This document shows, piece after piece, positions 51,279 to 61,109 of a stretch of 61,456 nucleotides of DNA; the first letter of the stretch is position 1; every line of letters starts with the position of its first letter. Source of the DNA: a virus; IMG/VR virus record IMGVR_UViG_3300042987_001904, positions 1-61,456 of that record. One strand, given 5' to 3'. A program made the translations under genes and the position numbers. The notes beneath the pieces were generated by a model that was not told the DNA's origin, did no database searches, and worked only from the letters and a program-made list of their open reading frames with translations.

Positions 51279-54200
51279 TAGTATTAAAAAATACAGGCGG
51301 TAAAATTGACAATGTTGTTCAAGTGTCTGATATTCATATTAGGCTCACAAAACGTCACGACGAATATCTCTCAGTGTTTGAGAGATTTTACACTGTATTG
51401 GACAAGTTGAAGAAAAACACCAATTTGATTTGTGTGATTACTGGCGACGTATTTCACAACAAATCCGATTTGAGTCCAGAGTGTGTCAAGATTGGTAGTG
51501 ACTTTCTCAAGAATTGCGCAGACCGTGTTCCCACAATACTGATTGCGGGTAACCATGATGCTACACTTGCAAATAAGTCACGATTGGATTGTTTGACTCC
51601 TATTGTTGATGCGCTTCAACATACCAATCTATTTTATTTAAAACCAAGTGATACGTTTAGATATGAAAATATTTTGTTCAATCATTTCAGCGTGTTTGAT
51701 GAACCAGATAAGTATATCAACTATTACACCATTCCTTCAAGGTATAAGGTGGAAACTGATCATCACATCGCACTATTCCACGGTCCAGTTAATGATGCTG
51801 TAACCGACGTTGGTTATACGGTCAGTAACAGAACTATCATGAATGACTTATTTGACGGTCATCATATGGTTATGTTGGGAGATATTCATAAACATCAAAT
51901 TCTTCAAGAGTATGATGAAGATACTTCCAAGCCTGTTATTGTGTATGCTGGTTCAATGATTCAACAAAATCATGGTGAGGAACTCAAGGGTCATGGATTT
52001 TTGTTGTGGGATTTGAAACGTAAGTTGTATAAACACTATGAACTTCCAAATGATTATGGATTTTATACTGTTGAAATCAATAAGGGTCAGTTGACTACTG
52101 ATCTTTCTGATTTGCCCAAGAAGGCACGTATCAGAACCAAGTGTTTTGAGTCTATTCCTTCTCAAGTAAAAGAAGTGATGAATGATATCAAAGACAAATG
52201 TGAGATTCTTGAGTCTACATTTATTAGAATTGATGAGTTTGATTATAATACAAACAAGTCTACTCACGTTCTTGATATTCATAACATTTTTAATGTAGAT
52301 TATCAAAATAAATTGATTGAGGATAGTCTCAAGTCAAAGAAAGTTCAACCATCATTGATTGAGAAAGTTAAAGAACTTAACAAAACAATCAATACACAAA
52401 TTCCGAGAGATAAAACTCCAAAGAATATTCGATGGAAACCAAAGATCTTTGAATTTGATAATATGTTTAGTTACGGTGAAGGTAATTACATCGATTTTAC
52501 CAAACTAAAGGGAACTATTGGTTTGTTTGCTCCAAATGCAAGTGGTAAGTCTAGTATCATGGATGCTTTGGCGTTTTGTGTATTTGATAAATTTAGTAAA
52601 GGATATAAGGCAAGTCATGTTCTCAATACACAAAAAATGAGCTTCAAATGTAAGTTCAATTTTGAGGTGAGCGGCGTTGATTATTATATTGAGCGTGAAG
52701 GTAAAGCTGATAAGAAAGGCAACGTCAAGGTCGATGTTAAATTCTACAAGATTGACAAGGACGGCAACGAAGTGCCACTAAATGGCGAAGCTCGTAGAAG
52801 CACCAACGACATTATCAGAGATTATGTGGGAACATATGATGATTTTATTTTGACTGTATTGAGTGTTCAAAACAGTAAGGCTGGATCTTTCATCGATTTG
52901 GGTCAGACTGAACGTAAGGACTTGTTGTGTCAGTTTATGGGTCTGAATGTTTTTGATCAGTTGTTCAATATTGCCAACGAAAACTTCAAAGAGACAAACA
53001 CTCTATTAAAGAATGTTAGTAAGGATACATTGGAAAATGAACTCCAAACTATATCTGGTAGTATTGATTTAAACATTAAAAATATTGAGCAGTTTAATCA
53101 AGATTTAAGTGAACAAGAACAGATCAAAGAACAACATAACAATAATCTTCTTCAGTTGAGTAAGAATATTGTTAGATTGGATGATATCAAATCGGATGAT
53201 ATTGAATCTTTGGAATCCAAGAAGATTGAATATGATAATAAGATCCAGACTTTTGAAAATGGTATTGTTGAATATAAAAATAAACTAACCGATGTTGAAA
53301 GTTCTCTTCAACAGTTGAGTTCTTCTTTGAAGGCATGTGAGGATATTGATTCAAAGTATGAAGAGTATAAGAAGGCCAAGAAACTTCAAGATTCCAAAGA
53401 GTCTGAAATTGATAAGCTTAAATTGGTTATCAAGAACAAGGTCGAAAAGTTAAAGAAACTTGAAGAACACAAGTATGATCCAAACTGTGATTTTTGTGTC
53501 AACAACGTGTTCGTAAAAGATGCTATTGCTACAAAGAAAGATTTGGAAGTTGAGAAATTAAATGCTTCCAAGATTGTTGGTGAGTATAATAATATCAAAC
53601 AACAAGTTGATTCATATGGTGATATAGAAGCTGAATATCAAGAATGTAAGACTACCAATAATCAAAAAGTTGTCTTGGAAAAGAAGCGTGAAGTTATTAC
53701 AACCGCAATGCTTAGAGATGAAAAGTGTTTGGTCACACTAAAGTCTGAATACAAACAAATTATTAAAGATATTGAGTCTTTCTATAAAAATAAAGATATT
53801 ATTGAAAATAATTCAAAGTTATTAGATCAAATTGAAGAAGTCAAGACTAAACTAAAATTAGTTGAAACCGAAATCAAGTCTATTAATTATAACTTGATGA
53901 ATGCTTCTACTGAAAAAGGTAAGTTGGCACTTCAGTATAAGAATACTACCGATCAATTAAATAAAGTTAAAGAACTTGAAGAAAGTTACGAATCATATAA
54001 GTTATATACTACGGTTATTAGTCGTGATGGTATTCCTTATGATGTGATTACCAAGACTTTGCCTGAAATTGAGAAAGAAGTTAATAATATTCTTCATCAA
54101 ATTGTAGAATTTACCATATCTCTCAATACAGACGGTAAAAATATCATGACTAACATTATTTATGATGATAAACGTTGGCCTTTGGAAATGGCAAGTGGTA

Positions 54201-54463
54201 TGGAAAAGTTTATTAGTGGATTAGCTATACGAGTGGCATTGATCAATATTAGTAATCTACCAAGACCCAATATTATTTGTATTGATGAAGGGTTCGGCTG
54301 TGCTGACAGTGATCATTTGGGACAGATGGGCGCTTTATTTACTTATTTGAAACACCAATTTGAATTTATATGGATTATTAGTCATTTAGATCAAATGAGA
54401 GACATGGTAGATATGCATCTGGAGATTAAAAAAGAAAATGGGTATAGCAAAATCGATTTTTAA
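51275..54463 (+). CDS. gp47-gp46: Fused Mre11-Rad50 (gp47-gp46 / SbcD-SbcC) recombination nuclease
   Basis: A 1062-residue single ORF. Residues 1-330 are the Mre11/SbcD nuclease: VSDIHIRL, VITGDVFHN, IAGNHDA, ALFHGPV and LGDIHKH supply the metal ligands. From about 388 the Rad50/SbcC ATPase begins: Walker A LFAPNASGKSSIMD (about 415-430), a long coiled coil, the zinc-hook CDFC (about 737-740), the signature MASGMEKF, Walker B IICIDEGF and WIISHLDQMRD. T4 and bacteria encode these as two genes. Here they are one chain, which fixes 1:1 stoichiometry. No frameshift or stop is seen between them. The complex resects DNA ends for recombination-dependent replication. Confidence 0.93.
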   Translation: MIVLKNTGGKIDNVVQVSDIHIRLTKRHDEYLSVFERFYTVLDKLKKNTNLICVITGDVFHNKSDLSPECVKIGSDFLKNCADRVPTILIAGNHDATLANKSRLDCLTPIVDALQHTNLFYLKPSDTFRYENILFNHFSVFDEPDKYINYYTIPSRYKVETDHHIALFHGPVNDAVTDVGYTVSNRTIMNDLFDGHHMVMLGDIHKHQILQEYDEDTSKPVIVYAGSMIQQNHGEELKGHGFLLWDLKRKLYKHYELPNDYGFYTVEINKGQLTTDLSDLPKKARIRTKCFESIPSQVKEVMNDIKDKCEILESTFIRIDEFDYNTNKSTHVLDIHNIFNVDYQNKLIEDSLKSKKVQPSLIEKVKELNKTINTQIPRDKTPKNIRWKPKIFEFDNMFSYGEGNYIDFTKLKGTIGLFAPNASGKSSIMDALAFCVFDKFSKGYKASHVLNTQKMSFKCKFNFEVSGVDYYIEREGKADKKGNVKVDVKFYKIDKDGNEVPLNGEARRSTNDIIRDYVGTYDDFILTVLSVQNSKAGSFIDLGQTERKDLLCQFMGLNVFDQLFNIANENFKETNTLLKNVSKDTLENELQTISGSIDLNIKNIEQFNQDLSEQEQIKEQHNNNLLQLSKNIVRLDDIKSDDIESLESKKIEYDNKIQTFENGIVEYKNKLTDVESSLQQLSSSLKACEDIDSKYEEYKKAKKLQDSKESEIDKLKLVIKNKVEKLKKLEEHKYDPNCDFCVNNVFVKDAIATKKDLEVEKLNASKIVGEYNNIKQQVDSYGDIEAEYQECKTTNNQKVVLEKKREVITTAMLRDEKCLVTLKSEYKQIIKDIESFYKNKDIIENNSKLLDQIEEVKTKLKLVETEIKSINYNLMNASTEKGKLALQYKNTTDQLNKVKELEESYESYKLYTTVISRDGIPYDVITKTLPEIEKEVNNILHQIVEFTISLNTDGKNIMTNIIYDDKRWPLEMASGMEKFISGLAIRVALINISNLPRPNIICIDEGFGCADSDHLGQMGALFTYLKHQFEFIWIISHLDQMRDMVDMHLEIKKENGYSKIDF

Positions 54464-54484
54464 TAAAAAAAAATTAAGATATTA

Positions 54485-54522
54485 TAAATAGTTAGGTGTT
54501 CCACTTTTTTGGCAATATTTAT
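54485..54522 (+). promoter_or_regulatory. Promoter region of the tail sheath gene
   Basis: This AT-rich leader holds both TATAAATA (54485-54492), the canonical T4 late box, and TATTTAT (54516-54522). A small ACTTTT/AAAAGT hairpin and AAAGGA follow before ATG 54579. Long leader plus strong ribosome site fit very high expression. Confidence 0.5.
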
Positions 54523-54578
54523 AAAGTAAACATAACTTTTGGAAAAGTTAAGTTGACACTCTGAAAGGAACATAAATT

Positions 54579-57500
54579 ATGCCAATTCAAGAAGGTGGAC
54601 GATGGAGTCCAACACAACAAATAGTAAGTCCTGGTGTATTCACCAGAGAAAATGACTTATCGGGGCTAGCCCAAGGCGTAGCCAACATAGGTGGTGCAAT
54701 CGTGGCTCCGTTTGCTGACGGACCTGCGTTTTTCCCAAATATTATCACAGACGTAGCAACACTAGAACAACGTTTCGGTCTCGCCGACGGTGTTTACTAC
54801 GGACCATATACAGCCAAAGAATATCTTATACAGCAAGGTATTGTGACAGTCGTCCGCGTAGGTGGATTGACTGGTTATTGGCAAAAGAATCCATTGATTG
54901 TATATGCTGAGCCGGGTCAATGGACCAGAACTGATGATATTGGAGCATTAACCACCGCATCATTCATGTATTTGGACAGCGGAGATTATACTGCTAATAT
55001 TCAATACGAACATACCGCTTCTGGTTATCTACTTAGTGGTTCTTCTACATATCAAGCAACACCAGATGGTGGTTTGCAAGTAACTGGAACATTAACTACC
55101 GCAGCTGAAATTACAAGTTTCTTGAGTAGCAATCAAAATTTAACATACATTAGTGATTTGTCAGCATCTTTGGCATCACTATTGGGTGCCAGAAAGCTTG
55201 TAACAATTACTTCTACAAATGCTTACACAGCATTCAGTGCATCAGCTGTTGCTGGTGGTTATCCAGTTCAACCAACTAATAGTAGTATAGATTATACTCT
55301 TGCTTGGTTTGATGTAACACAATGGATTCCATCAGGTAGTTTGTATGTCACAAGCAGTGCAGGTTTGACAACAAGAGCAATTGATAAAAATATTCACGGA
55401 ACTTGGAATGGAACTTCAAAAACATTCTCATCAAATGCTTCCGCATCTTATTTGACTGCTTCTATCATCAAGAGTGGAGCGCAAGTCAAATGGCCATTTG
55501 TTATTCTTACATCAGCAATTCCAGCTGGAACCAACGTCACTGTAAGTGCATATGATCCAGACGAATCTACTGGAAACGGATTTGATTCTGTTGTATCATA
55601 TGATAACTCACGTCTAAAATTTAGTGGTAGTATCAATGCAAGATTTGGTAGTGCTGCTTTGACTAGTGGTTATCCATCAGATTATGACGGAACCGGTCAA
55701 TTGAGTGGTAGTAAATTATATGCAGGTAAACAAGTTTCTCTTGGAACTGTAGAATCTGGATATCTTGCCAGATACTTTACTGGTGAATCTCTACCATCAG
55801 GTGCAGTTGGTTACTTTAAGTTGACTTCTAGTATTCAAGGTTCTGATGCAACTCCTAATGATCAAATTGCACAAGCAATTCAAGAAAGCACAGAGACTGA
55901 TTTCAAATTGACTTCAAGTATTTTGAACATTAGTTCAACTTTGAGTAACATTAGTCTTGCTTACGATCAAGCCACATTTGATGCTACCAGCACATTGTAT
56001 GTTCAAAGCGCAAGTTTTGCCACAGTTCGTAGTGCTGCTACTTGTGGTGCTGCTTTGAGATTCTTGGGTCTAATCTCTGGATCTTATGGCGCATTCACTG
56101 GTAATTTCCAAGCTGACGGTGCAGGTGGTTCAGATCCATGTAATCCTCCACCATCTGGTCGTAAGCCAGTGGTAATGGCTGTTTTGGCAAATACTCAAAA
56201 TGCTTCTACTCAATTCAGTAGTGATTATGAAGTATATGGATTTGATACCTCAACTGTCAGTCAATTGACAAGTTCAGTATATCCATATGAAGGTAATGTC
56301 AATCCTAACGAAAACATCTATCAGTTGATCTTGAACTATAGTTTCACAGATGCTGATAGTAATGTATTTGCTGGAACATATGGTTATTATGACTTCAGTT
56401 TGAATGAAGATGATAATAACTACATCAAGGATGTGTTCGGTATTGACCCAACTGTTGGTAATCCAGCAAAACAAGTTCAAGGTCAAAAAATTGAAGCAGC
56501 ATACAATTATGTTCTCTTTGAAGATACAATAAAACAAGTTGTTGCTCAAAAGACCCGTCCAAATGCTGAGGGTGGTGGTTGGAGACTACGTGTAACTACA
56601 GCTCCATCCGCTTCATTCAGTGTTGGTGAATCAATGAAGTTTTTGGATCAATATTCACTAGATCCAAATACTGGTGATTCACAATTTGCTATTACAAATG
56701 CAAAAACACCATGGATCTATAGTCAACAAATTGCTCCATTCAAGGGTAGTGCTGATGAAGCTGCTACTCCAACTAAATTCCAATTGTTCAAGGTTCACAC
56801 TTTAAGTGATGGCACATTGAGCAACAAGAAGTATAAGATTGAAATTAACAACGTTAAATTGGCTGGCACTGTTCCAGGTAGTGCTTGGGGTTCATTCACC
56901 CTCGCAGTTCGTGCTTACAGTGACACCGATAAACGTCCAAAGTATTTGGAAATTTTCCAAAACTTGAATCTTGATCCAGATAGTCCTAACTTCGTTGCAC
57001 GTCGTATTGGTGATCGTTATGCTTACATTACATTCGCCGGTAAGATTGTTGAATATGGAACATATGTCAACTTGAGTAAGTATATCAGAATTGAAATGAC
57101 TGATGTTGCTTACCCTGAGGTTGTAATTCCATATGGATTCCAAGCATACTCCGCCCCTGTTGACGGAACTTTGAGCAACTTGTTGCCAGCAGTTCGTTAT
57201 AGTAAGGCAAGTATTTATGGTCTTGCCCCAGGTAAGTATCCATCTGGAACGGTGTTTGGTGAAGTTCCAGAAGCAAGTGAAGAACTAGCTTATCTATATC
57301 CAACATCTTCGTTCGCAGTTGGTGTTGAAAATAATACTAAACAATACTTCAAACCACTTCCATATTTTGGTAGTGCTGATTCAAACGGTGATAATATCGA
57401 TTTCGATCTTGAAGCAAAAGTGTATGGAACTACAAATAGTTCATACTATGCTCAAGGCGTATCAGAAAGCACTGGTTCGATCTTGGCTCCAAGTTTGAGT

Positions 57501-58550
57501 GGTAGTATTCCAAGTGTATACGATCCAGTCAACGAACCAATTTATGTAAAACTACGTAAATTTGTTGTAGGATTCCAAGGTGGATTTGATGGACAATGGC
57601 CAGCAATTCCAATTAATGTTGGATCTGACATCACTGCTGGTAATACTCAAGGTTTGGATTGTGCTACTATCAAGAGTCCAGGTAGTATTGCTTACAAACA
57701 ATGTATTGCTGCTCTAGGCAATGCTGATGAGTTTGATATCAACTTGATTGTGTTGCCTGGTATTTTCCGTGAACAACACAGTTATGTAACAGAAATTACA
57801 ATCACAATGTGTGAAGCTCGTGGTGATTGTTTCTACATCATGGACAACGTGGTCTTCCCAGCAAGTAATCAAAGCGTAGGATTGATTGATGCAGCAATTA
57901 ATACTGTTGCTACAATTGATAGTAACTATGTTGGAACTTACTATCCATGGGTCAAGATTTTGGATACAAACTTGAATAAGATTATCAGTGTTCCTCCTTC
58001 AGTAGTGTTGCCAGCAGTTTATGCTGCTAACGACAATGCTGCTGCAGAATGGTATGCTCCAGCCGGTCTAAATCGTGGTGGTATCCCACAAGCTGTTCAA
58101 GTCCTAGACAGATTGACACATGCTGAACGTGACACTCTATATGAGAATCGTGTGAACCCAATCGCAGCATTCCCAGGTCAAGGTATCGTAGTTTGGGGTC
58201 AAAAGACTCTACAAATTGCTCCAAGTGCCTTGGATCGTATCAATGTTCGTCGTTTGTTGATCAACTTGAAGAAGTTTATCGCAAGTTCAAGCAACTACTT
58301 GGTATTTGAACAAAATGTTGCTTCAACTCGTAACCGTTTCTTGAGTATCGTCAATCCATACTTGGAGAGTGTTCAACAACGTAATGGTATCTATGCTTAC
58401 CAAGTTAAGATGGATGCTGAAAACAATACACCTGACCTAATTGATAGAAATATCCTATATGGTCAAATCTACATTCAACCAACTAGAACTGCTGAATTCA
58501 TATTGCTTGACTTCAACATTCTACCAACTGGTGCAAGTTTCAGTGAATAA
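54579..58550 (+). CDS. gp18: Tail sheath protein (gp18-like), enlarged
   Basis: A 1323-residue protein. The N-terminus (SPGVFTRENDLSGLAQGVAN, then GPAFFPNIITDVATLEQRFG) and C-terminus (RGGIPQAVQVLDRLTHAERD, GQGIVVWGQKTL, then INVRRLLINLKKFI) are the conserved core domains of contractile sheath proteins. T4 gp18 has 659 residues. The extra length lies in the middle (about 100-900) as several Ser/Thr-rich beta domains, likely displayed on the outside of the tail. It has a clear AAAGGA ribosome site, a leader with two possible late boxes and a strong terminator, so it is expressed alone and highly. Confidence 0.93.
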   Translation: MPIQEGGRWSPTQQIVSPGVFTRENDLSGLAQGVANIGGAIVAPFADGPAFFPNIITDVATLEQRFGLADGVYYGPYTAKEYLIQQGIVTVVRVGGLTGYWQKNPLIVYAEPGQWTRTDDIGALTTASFMYLDSGDYTANIQYEHTASGYLLSGSSTYQATPDGGLQVTGTLTTAAEITSFLSSNQNLTYISDLSASLASLLGARKLVTITSTNAYTAFSASAVAGGYPVQPTNSSIDYTLAWFDVTQWIPSGSLYVTSSAGLTTRAIDKNIHGTWNGTSKTFSSNASASYLTASIIKSGAQVKWPFVILTSAIPAGTNVTVSAYDPDESTGNGFDSVVSYDNSRLKFSGSINARFGSAALTSGYPSDYDGTGQLSGSKLYAGKQVSLGTVESGYLARYFTGESLPSGAVGYFKLTSSIQGSDATPNDQIAQAIQESTETDFKLTSSILNISSTLSNISLAYDQATFDATSTLYVQSASFATVRSAATCGAALRFLGLISGSYGAFTGNFQADGAGGSDPCNPPPSGRKPVVMAVLANTQNASTQFSSDYEVYGFDTSTVSQLTSSVYPYEGNVNPNENIYQLILNYSFTDADSNVFAGTYGYYDFSLNEDDNNYIKDVFGIDPTVGNPAKQVQGQKIEAAYNYVLFEDTIKQVVAQKTRPNAEGGGWRLRVTTAPSASFSVGESMKFLDQYSLDPNTGDSQFAITNAKTPWIYSQQIAPFKGSADEAATPTKFQLFKVHTLSDGTLSNKKYKIEINNVKLAGTVPGSAWGSFTLAVRAYSDTDKRPKYLEIFQNLNLDPDSPNFVARRIGDRYAYITFAGKIVEYGTYVNLSKYIRIEMTDVAYPEVVIPYGFQAYSAPVDGTLSNLLPAVRYSKASIYGLAPGKYPSGTVFGEVPEASEELAYLYPTSSFAVGVENNTKQYFKPLPYFGSADSNGDNIDFDLEAKVYGTTNSSYYAQGVSESTGSILAPSLSGSIPSVYDPVNEPIYVKLRKFVVGFQGGFDGQWPAIPINVGSDITAGNTQGLDCATIKSPGSIAYKQCIAALGNADEFDINLIVLPGIFREQHSYVTEITITMCEARGDCFYIMDNVVFPASNQSVGLIDAAINTVATIDSNYVGTYYPWVKILDTNLNKIISVPPSVVLPAVYAANDNAAAEWYAPAGLNRGGIPQAVQVLDRLTHAERDTLYENRVNPIAAFPGQGIVVWGQKTLQIAPSALDRINVRRLLINLKKFIASSSNYLVFEQNVASTRNRFLSIVNPYLESVQQRNGIYAYQVKMDAENNTPDLIDRNILYGQIYIQPTRTAEFILLDFNILPTGASFSE

Positions 58551-58568
58551 TCTGAAATAGAATAAATC

Positions 58569-58600
58569 AAAACCCCGCCCGTAAAAAGGCGGGGTTTTTT
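58569..58600 (+). terminator. Rho-independent terminator after tail sheath
   Basis: AAAACCCCGCC pairs with GGCGGGGTTTT, then T. It is the strongest hairpin in the window. Confidence 0.95.
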
Positions 58601-58612
58601 CATTTGTATAGA

Positions 58613-58619
58613 TATTTAT
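58613..58619 (+). promoter_or_regulatory. TATTTAT late-promoter-like box
   Basis: GATATTTATATGTG with five bases between the core and ATG 58625, just after the sheath terminator. Confidence 0.68.
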
Positions 58620-58624
58620 ATGTG

Positions 58625-59389
58625 ATGATTAGTCTTTCAGACCTTTTATTAGAAGCTAAATTGCCTGTGAGTGAACAGGATATGGATTTGTATGCACGTA
58701 AATACAAAAAGACAATTGATTATTTACGTGATAAGAAAAAAGTTTTGTTGTTGACTACTAGTAATAGATGGGTCAAACATAAAGATGATGTGCCTAAAAG
58801 TAGTCAATTAGCACTTAAAATACAAGATCTATTGGGTAAAGAAAAGGTAACACTTATTGATACTACCAAATTACATATAGTTCCTTGTGAAGGTAATGTA
58901 AGTAGTAACAAAGAATTTGGTGGAAATCATTGTGGGACTATTGGTGCTTTATTAAAAAACAAAGAACAAAATCCAAGTGGTCATCATCGTTGTTGGGCTA
59001 GTATCAATGAAAAAGGTGATGAACTTTGGAAAATCAGTAAAGAACTATTTGAAAGTGACTGTGTGTTATTTTTTGCTAGTATTAGATGGGGACAAGCAAA
59101 TAGTTACTATCAAAAATTAATTGAACGATTAACTTGGATTGAAAATCGTCATTCAACATTAGGCGAAAGTAATTTAGTAAAAAATATTGATGCTGGATTT
59201 ATTGCAGTCGGTCAAAATTGGAATGGATCTGATGTGACTGCTACTCAAAAAAGTGTATTGGAATTTTACGGATTTAAGACCCCAGATCCGTTGTTTTGGA
59301 ATTGGCAGTTTACAGATAATGCGCTTGATGAAACTAAAAGTTCATATCTAAAAGGTGTGAATGTATTTGAAAAAACATTTATTAAATAA
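58625..59389 (+). CDS. Flavodoxin/NAD(P)H-reductase-like protein with capsid-targeting-like N-terminus
   Basis: A 254-residue protein from ATG 58625, the ATG matching the box spacing; a TTG lies 21 bases earlier. Residues 1-10, MISLSDLLLE, look like a T4 capsid-targeting peptide ending in LLE. The body has a flavodoxin-like start (KKVLLLTTSNRW) and a FFASIRWGQANSYYQKLIER segment. The latter resembles the flavin-binding and helix region of NADPH-dependent FMN reductases. GGNHCGT and HHRCW add possible metal or redox residues. It is packaged with the next gene product, perhaps injected (inference). Flavodoxin assignment is moderate. Confidence 0.6.
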   Translation: MISLSDLLLEAKLPVSEQDMDLYARKYKKTIDYLRDKKKVLLLTTSNRWVKHKDDVPKSSQLALKIQDLLGKEKVTLIDTTKLHIVPCEGNVSSNKEFGGNHCGTIGALLKNKEQNPSGHHRCWASINEKGDELWKISKELFESDCVLFFASIRWGQANSYYQKLIERLTWIENRHSTLGESNLVKNIDAGFIAVGQNWNGSDVTATQKSVLEFYGFKTPDPLFWNWQFTDNALDETKSSYLKGVNVFEKTFIK

Positions 59390-59390
59390 T

Positions 59391-60443
59391 ATGATTAAAC
59401 TTAGTAGAATTTTGTTTGAAGTGATCAATGAAGGTGGTGCTGGTGGTCATATGGATCATCCATTTGATTTTGCTTCTAATGGTAAACAACTTGTTGATGT
59501 GTTTAACAAGACAATAAAATCTTTAGAAAAGGGATCTGGTAGTGTAAAGATTGACGGCGTAAACGCAAGTATTCGTTTGGTGAATGGTCAGTTTGTAATG
59601 GATCGTGGTAGTGCCAAAGCATTCGATGTTAAAGGTATGAGGCCAGAAGATTTGCCTGGCAGATTTCAACCAGATCCTACAACTGGACAAGAACATGGAT
59701 TTGTAAAAATTGGCTCTAAGGTTATTAATATTTTTGATGAAGCAATACCATCTACACAATCAGAATTGAAGAAGTTAGGTTTATTAGATAATCCCAATAT
59801 TCTGTTGAACGTTGAATATGTTGAAGGACAAACAAACGTTGTGGGTTATGGTGATATAGGTAACTTTCTTGCTATTCATGGATTAAAAGAAATCAAGCCC
59901 AAGACATTTGGTAAAGACGGCAGTGTGAAGTCACGTGCGGCTACCGAAATATCATATGACAAAGCAGCAATGCAAAGTTATATCAATAAATTAAATTTAG
60001 TTGCGAAGAAGCACGGATTTAAAGTATTGGGTAGTGTAGATACAACATTCAAAACAAAACCAAACTTGTCAAAACCACTTGGCGAAAAAGTAACATTGTA
60101 TCCAAATGGAACACCAGTAACAAAAAGTTTGAAAGATTGGTTGAACACAGTGACGATTCAGACTCCTTTGATTACCCGTGAACAATTTATCAAAGCATCA
60201 AATAGTAAAAATATTGAACAAGATTTTGAAGGTCAAGATATAAATAAAGTTATAAATGATACAATCGTATATATTGCTACTGTTAAACTTGGTGATGAAA
60301 TACTAAAGAATGCTACAAGTGAAATTGGGGATCTTGAAAAGCATGAAGGTATAGTTGTGAGAGATCCAAGTATTTACAGTAAACCATATAAAATCACTGG
60401 TAGTTTCATTATTAAAGGACTACAAAGTGGTTTTGGTAAATAA
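59391..60443 (+). CDS. Nucleotidyltransferase/ligase-like protein with capsid-targeting-like N-terminus
   Basis: A 350-residue protein from ATG 59391, two bases after the previous stop. Residues 1-10, MIKLSRILFE, resemble a capsid-targeting peptide; GGAGGHMDHPFDF follows, which I recall from an uncharacterised phage family. Covalent nucleotidyltransferase motifs are visible: motif I VKIDGVNAS (Lys53), a middle ILLNVEYVEG (motif III-like), motif IV HEGIVVRD and motif V FIIKG. This fits the RNA/DNA ligase superfamily. T4 uses RNA ligases to repair tRNAs cut by host defence, which could suit a tRNA-rich phage (inference). Substrate unknown. Confidence 0.65.
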   Translation: MIKLSRILFEVINEGGAGGHMDHPFDFASNGKQLVDVFNKTIKSLEKGSGSVKIDGVNASIRLVNGQFVMDRGSAKAFDVKGMRPEDLPGRFQPDPTTGQEHGFVKIGSKVINIFDEAIPSTQSELKKLGLLDNPNILLNVEYVEGQTNVVGYGDIGNFLAIHGLKEIKPKTFGKDGSVKSRAATEISYDKAAMQSYINKLNLVAKKHGFKVLGSVDTTFKTKPNLSKPLGEKVTLYPNGTPVTKSLKDWLNTVTIQTPLITREQFIKASNSKNIEQDFEGQDINKVINDTIVYIATVKLGDEILKNATSEIGDLEKHEGIVVRDPSIYSKPYKITGSFIIKGLQSGFGK

Positions 60444-60461
60444 AATAAATACATATTTGTT

Positions 60462-61109
60462 ATGAAAAGAGCACAAGGCAAGAGTAATCTTGAAATTATT
60501 AAAGATTACTTGGACGGTAATAGACCATTCGTTCAAGTAGGTTATGATTCAAATTTAGATAATGCTAAGCGTAAAGAAGGCGACGAGTGGGAAGATGGTC
60601 AAGGTCGTAAATGGATATGGAAAAATGGCGCCAAACGTAGAGTTCCAAGAAAGGCGACAATCATTAACACCAAAATATGTAAAGAATGTAATGCGGATGT
60701 TAGATGGGGTAATTATTTAGATGATCAAGTGTGGCCAAAAACTCAGTTGTGTTATGATTGTTTTATAAAAATTGAAACCCAAATGAAAATGGATGGAACT
60801 TGGGAATATTTTGATAAAATTAGAGATCTTAAAAATGAAAAATCATTGTTGATTGATTATAAAAAGAAGTTTGATGAAACTCTTGATTGGTGTAAAAACA
60901 ATGAAAACAAACCACTTGAGTTTATTAATGAAGATGGTTCTATAGAGAAATGGGAAAACTCAGATGGTCTATTGAAGATAAAAGAAGACGTTATAAAAGA
61001 TTTAGATGTTGTAAATGCCAGATTGGCTGAAATTGATGGGTTTATCACAGATCTGGAACAAAAATATGAGTCAGCAAAATCTAAGAGAAATAATAAAGCA
61101 GGAGTATAA
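60462..61109 (+). CDS. Zinc-finger/coiled-coil protein upstream of terminase
   Basis: A 215-residue protein. Residues about 73-102 hold two CxxC pairs (CKEC and CYDC, about 25 residues apart), a zinc ribbon. Before it lies a Trp-rich EWEDGQGRKWIWKNGAKRR segment, and the C-terminal 60 residues form a coiled coil. The gene overlaps the large terminase gene by 44 bases, where T4 has small terminase gp16. A TerS-like DNA-recognition role is possible, but the zinc ribbon is not typical of gp16. No clear family. Confidence 0.62.
   Translation: MKRAQGKSNLEIIKDYLDGNRPFVQVGYDSNLDNAKRKEGDEWEDGQGRKWIWKNGAKRRVPRKATIINTKICKECNADVRWGNYLDDQVWPKTQLCYDCFIKIETQMKMDGTWEYFDKIRDLKNEKSLLIDYKKKFDETLDWCKNNENKPLEFINEDGSIEKWENSDGLLKIKEDVIKDLDVVNARLAEIDGFITDLEQKYESAKSKRNNKAGV

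Noticed and set aside
54553-54578. TTGACA just before the sheath ATG
   Set aside because: A matching -10 box would fall at or inside the coding start; the segment serves as leader with AAAGGA.
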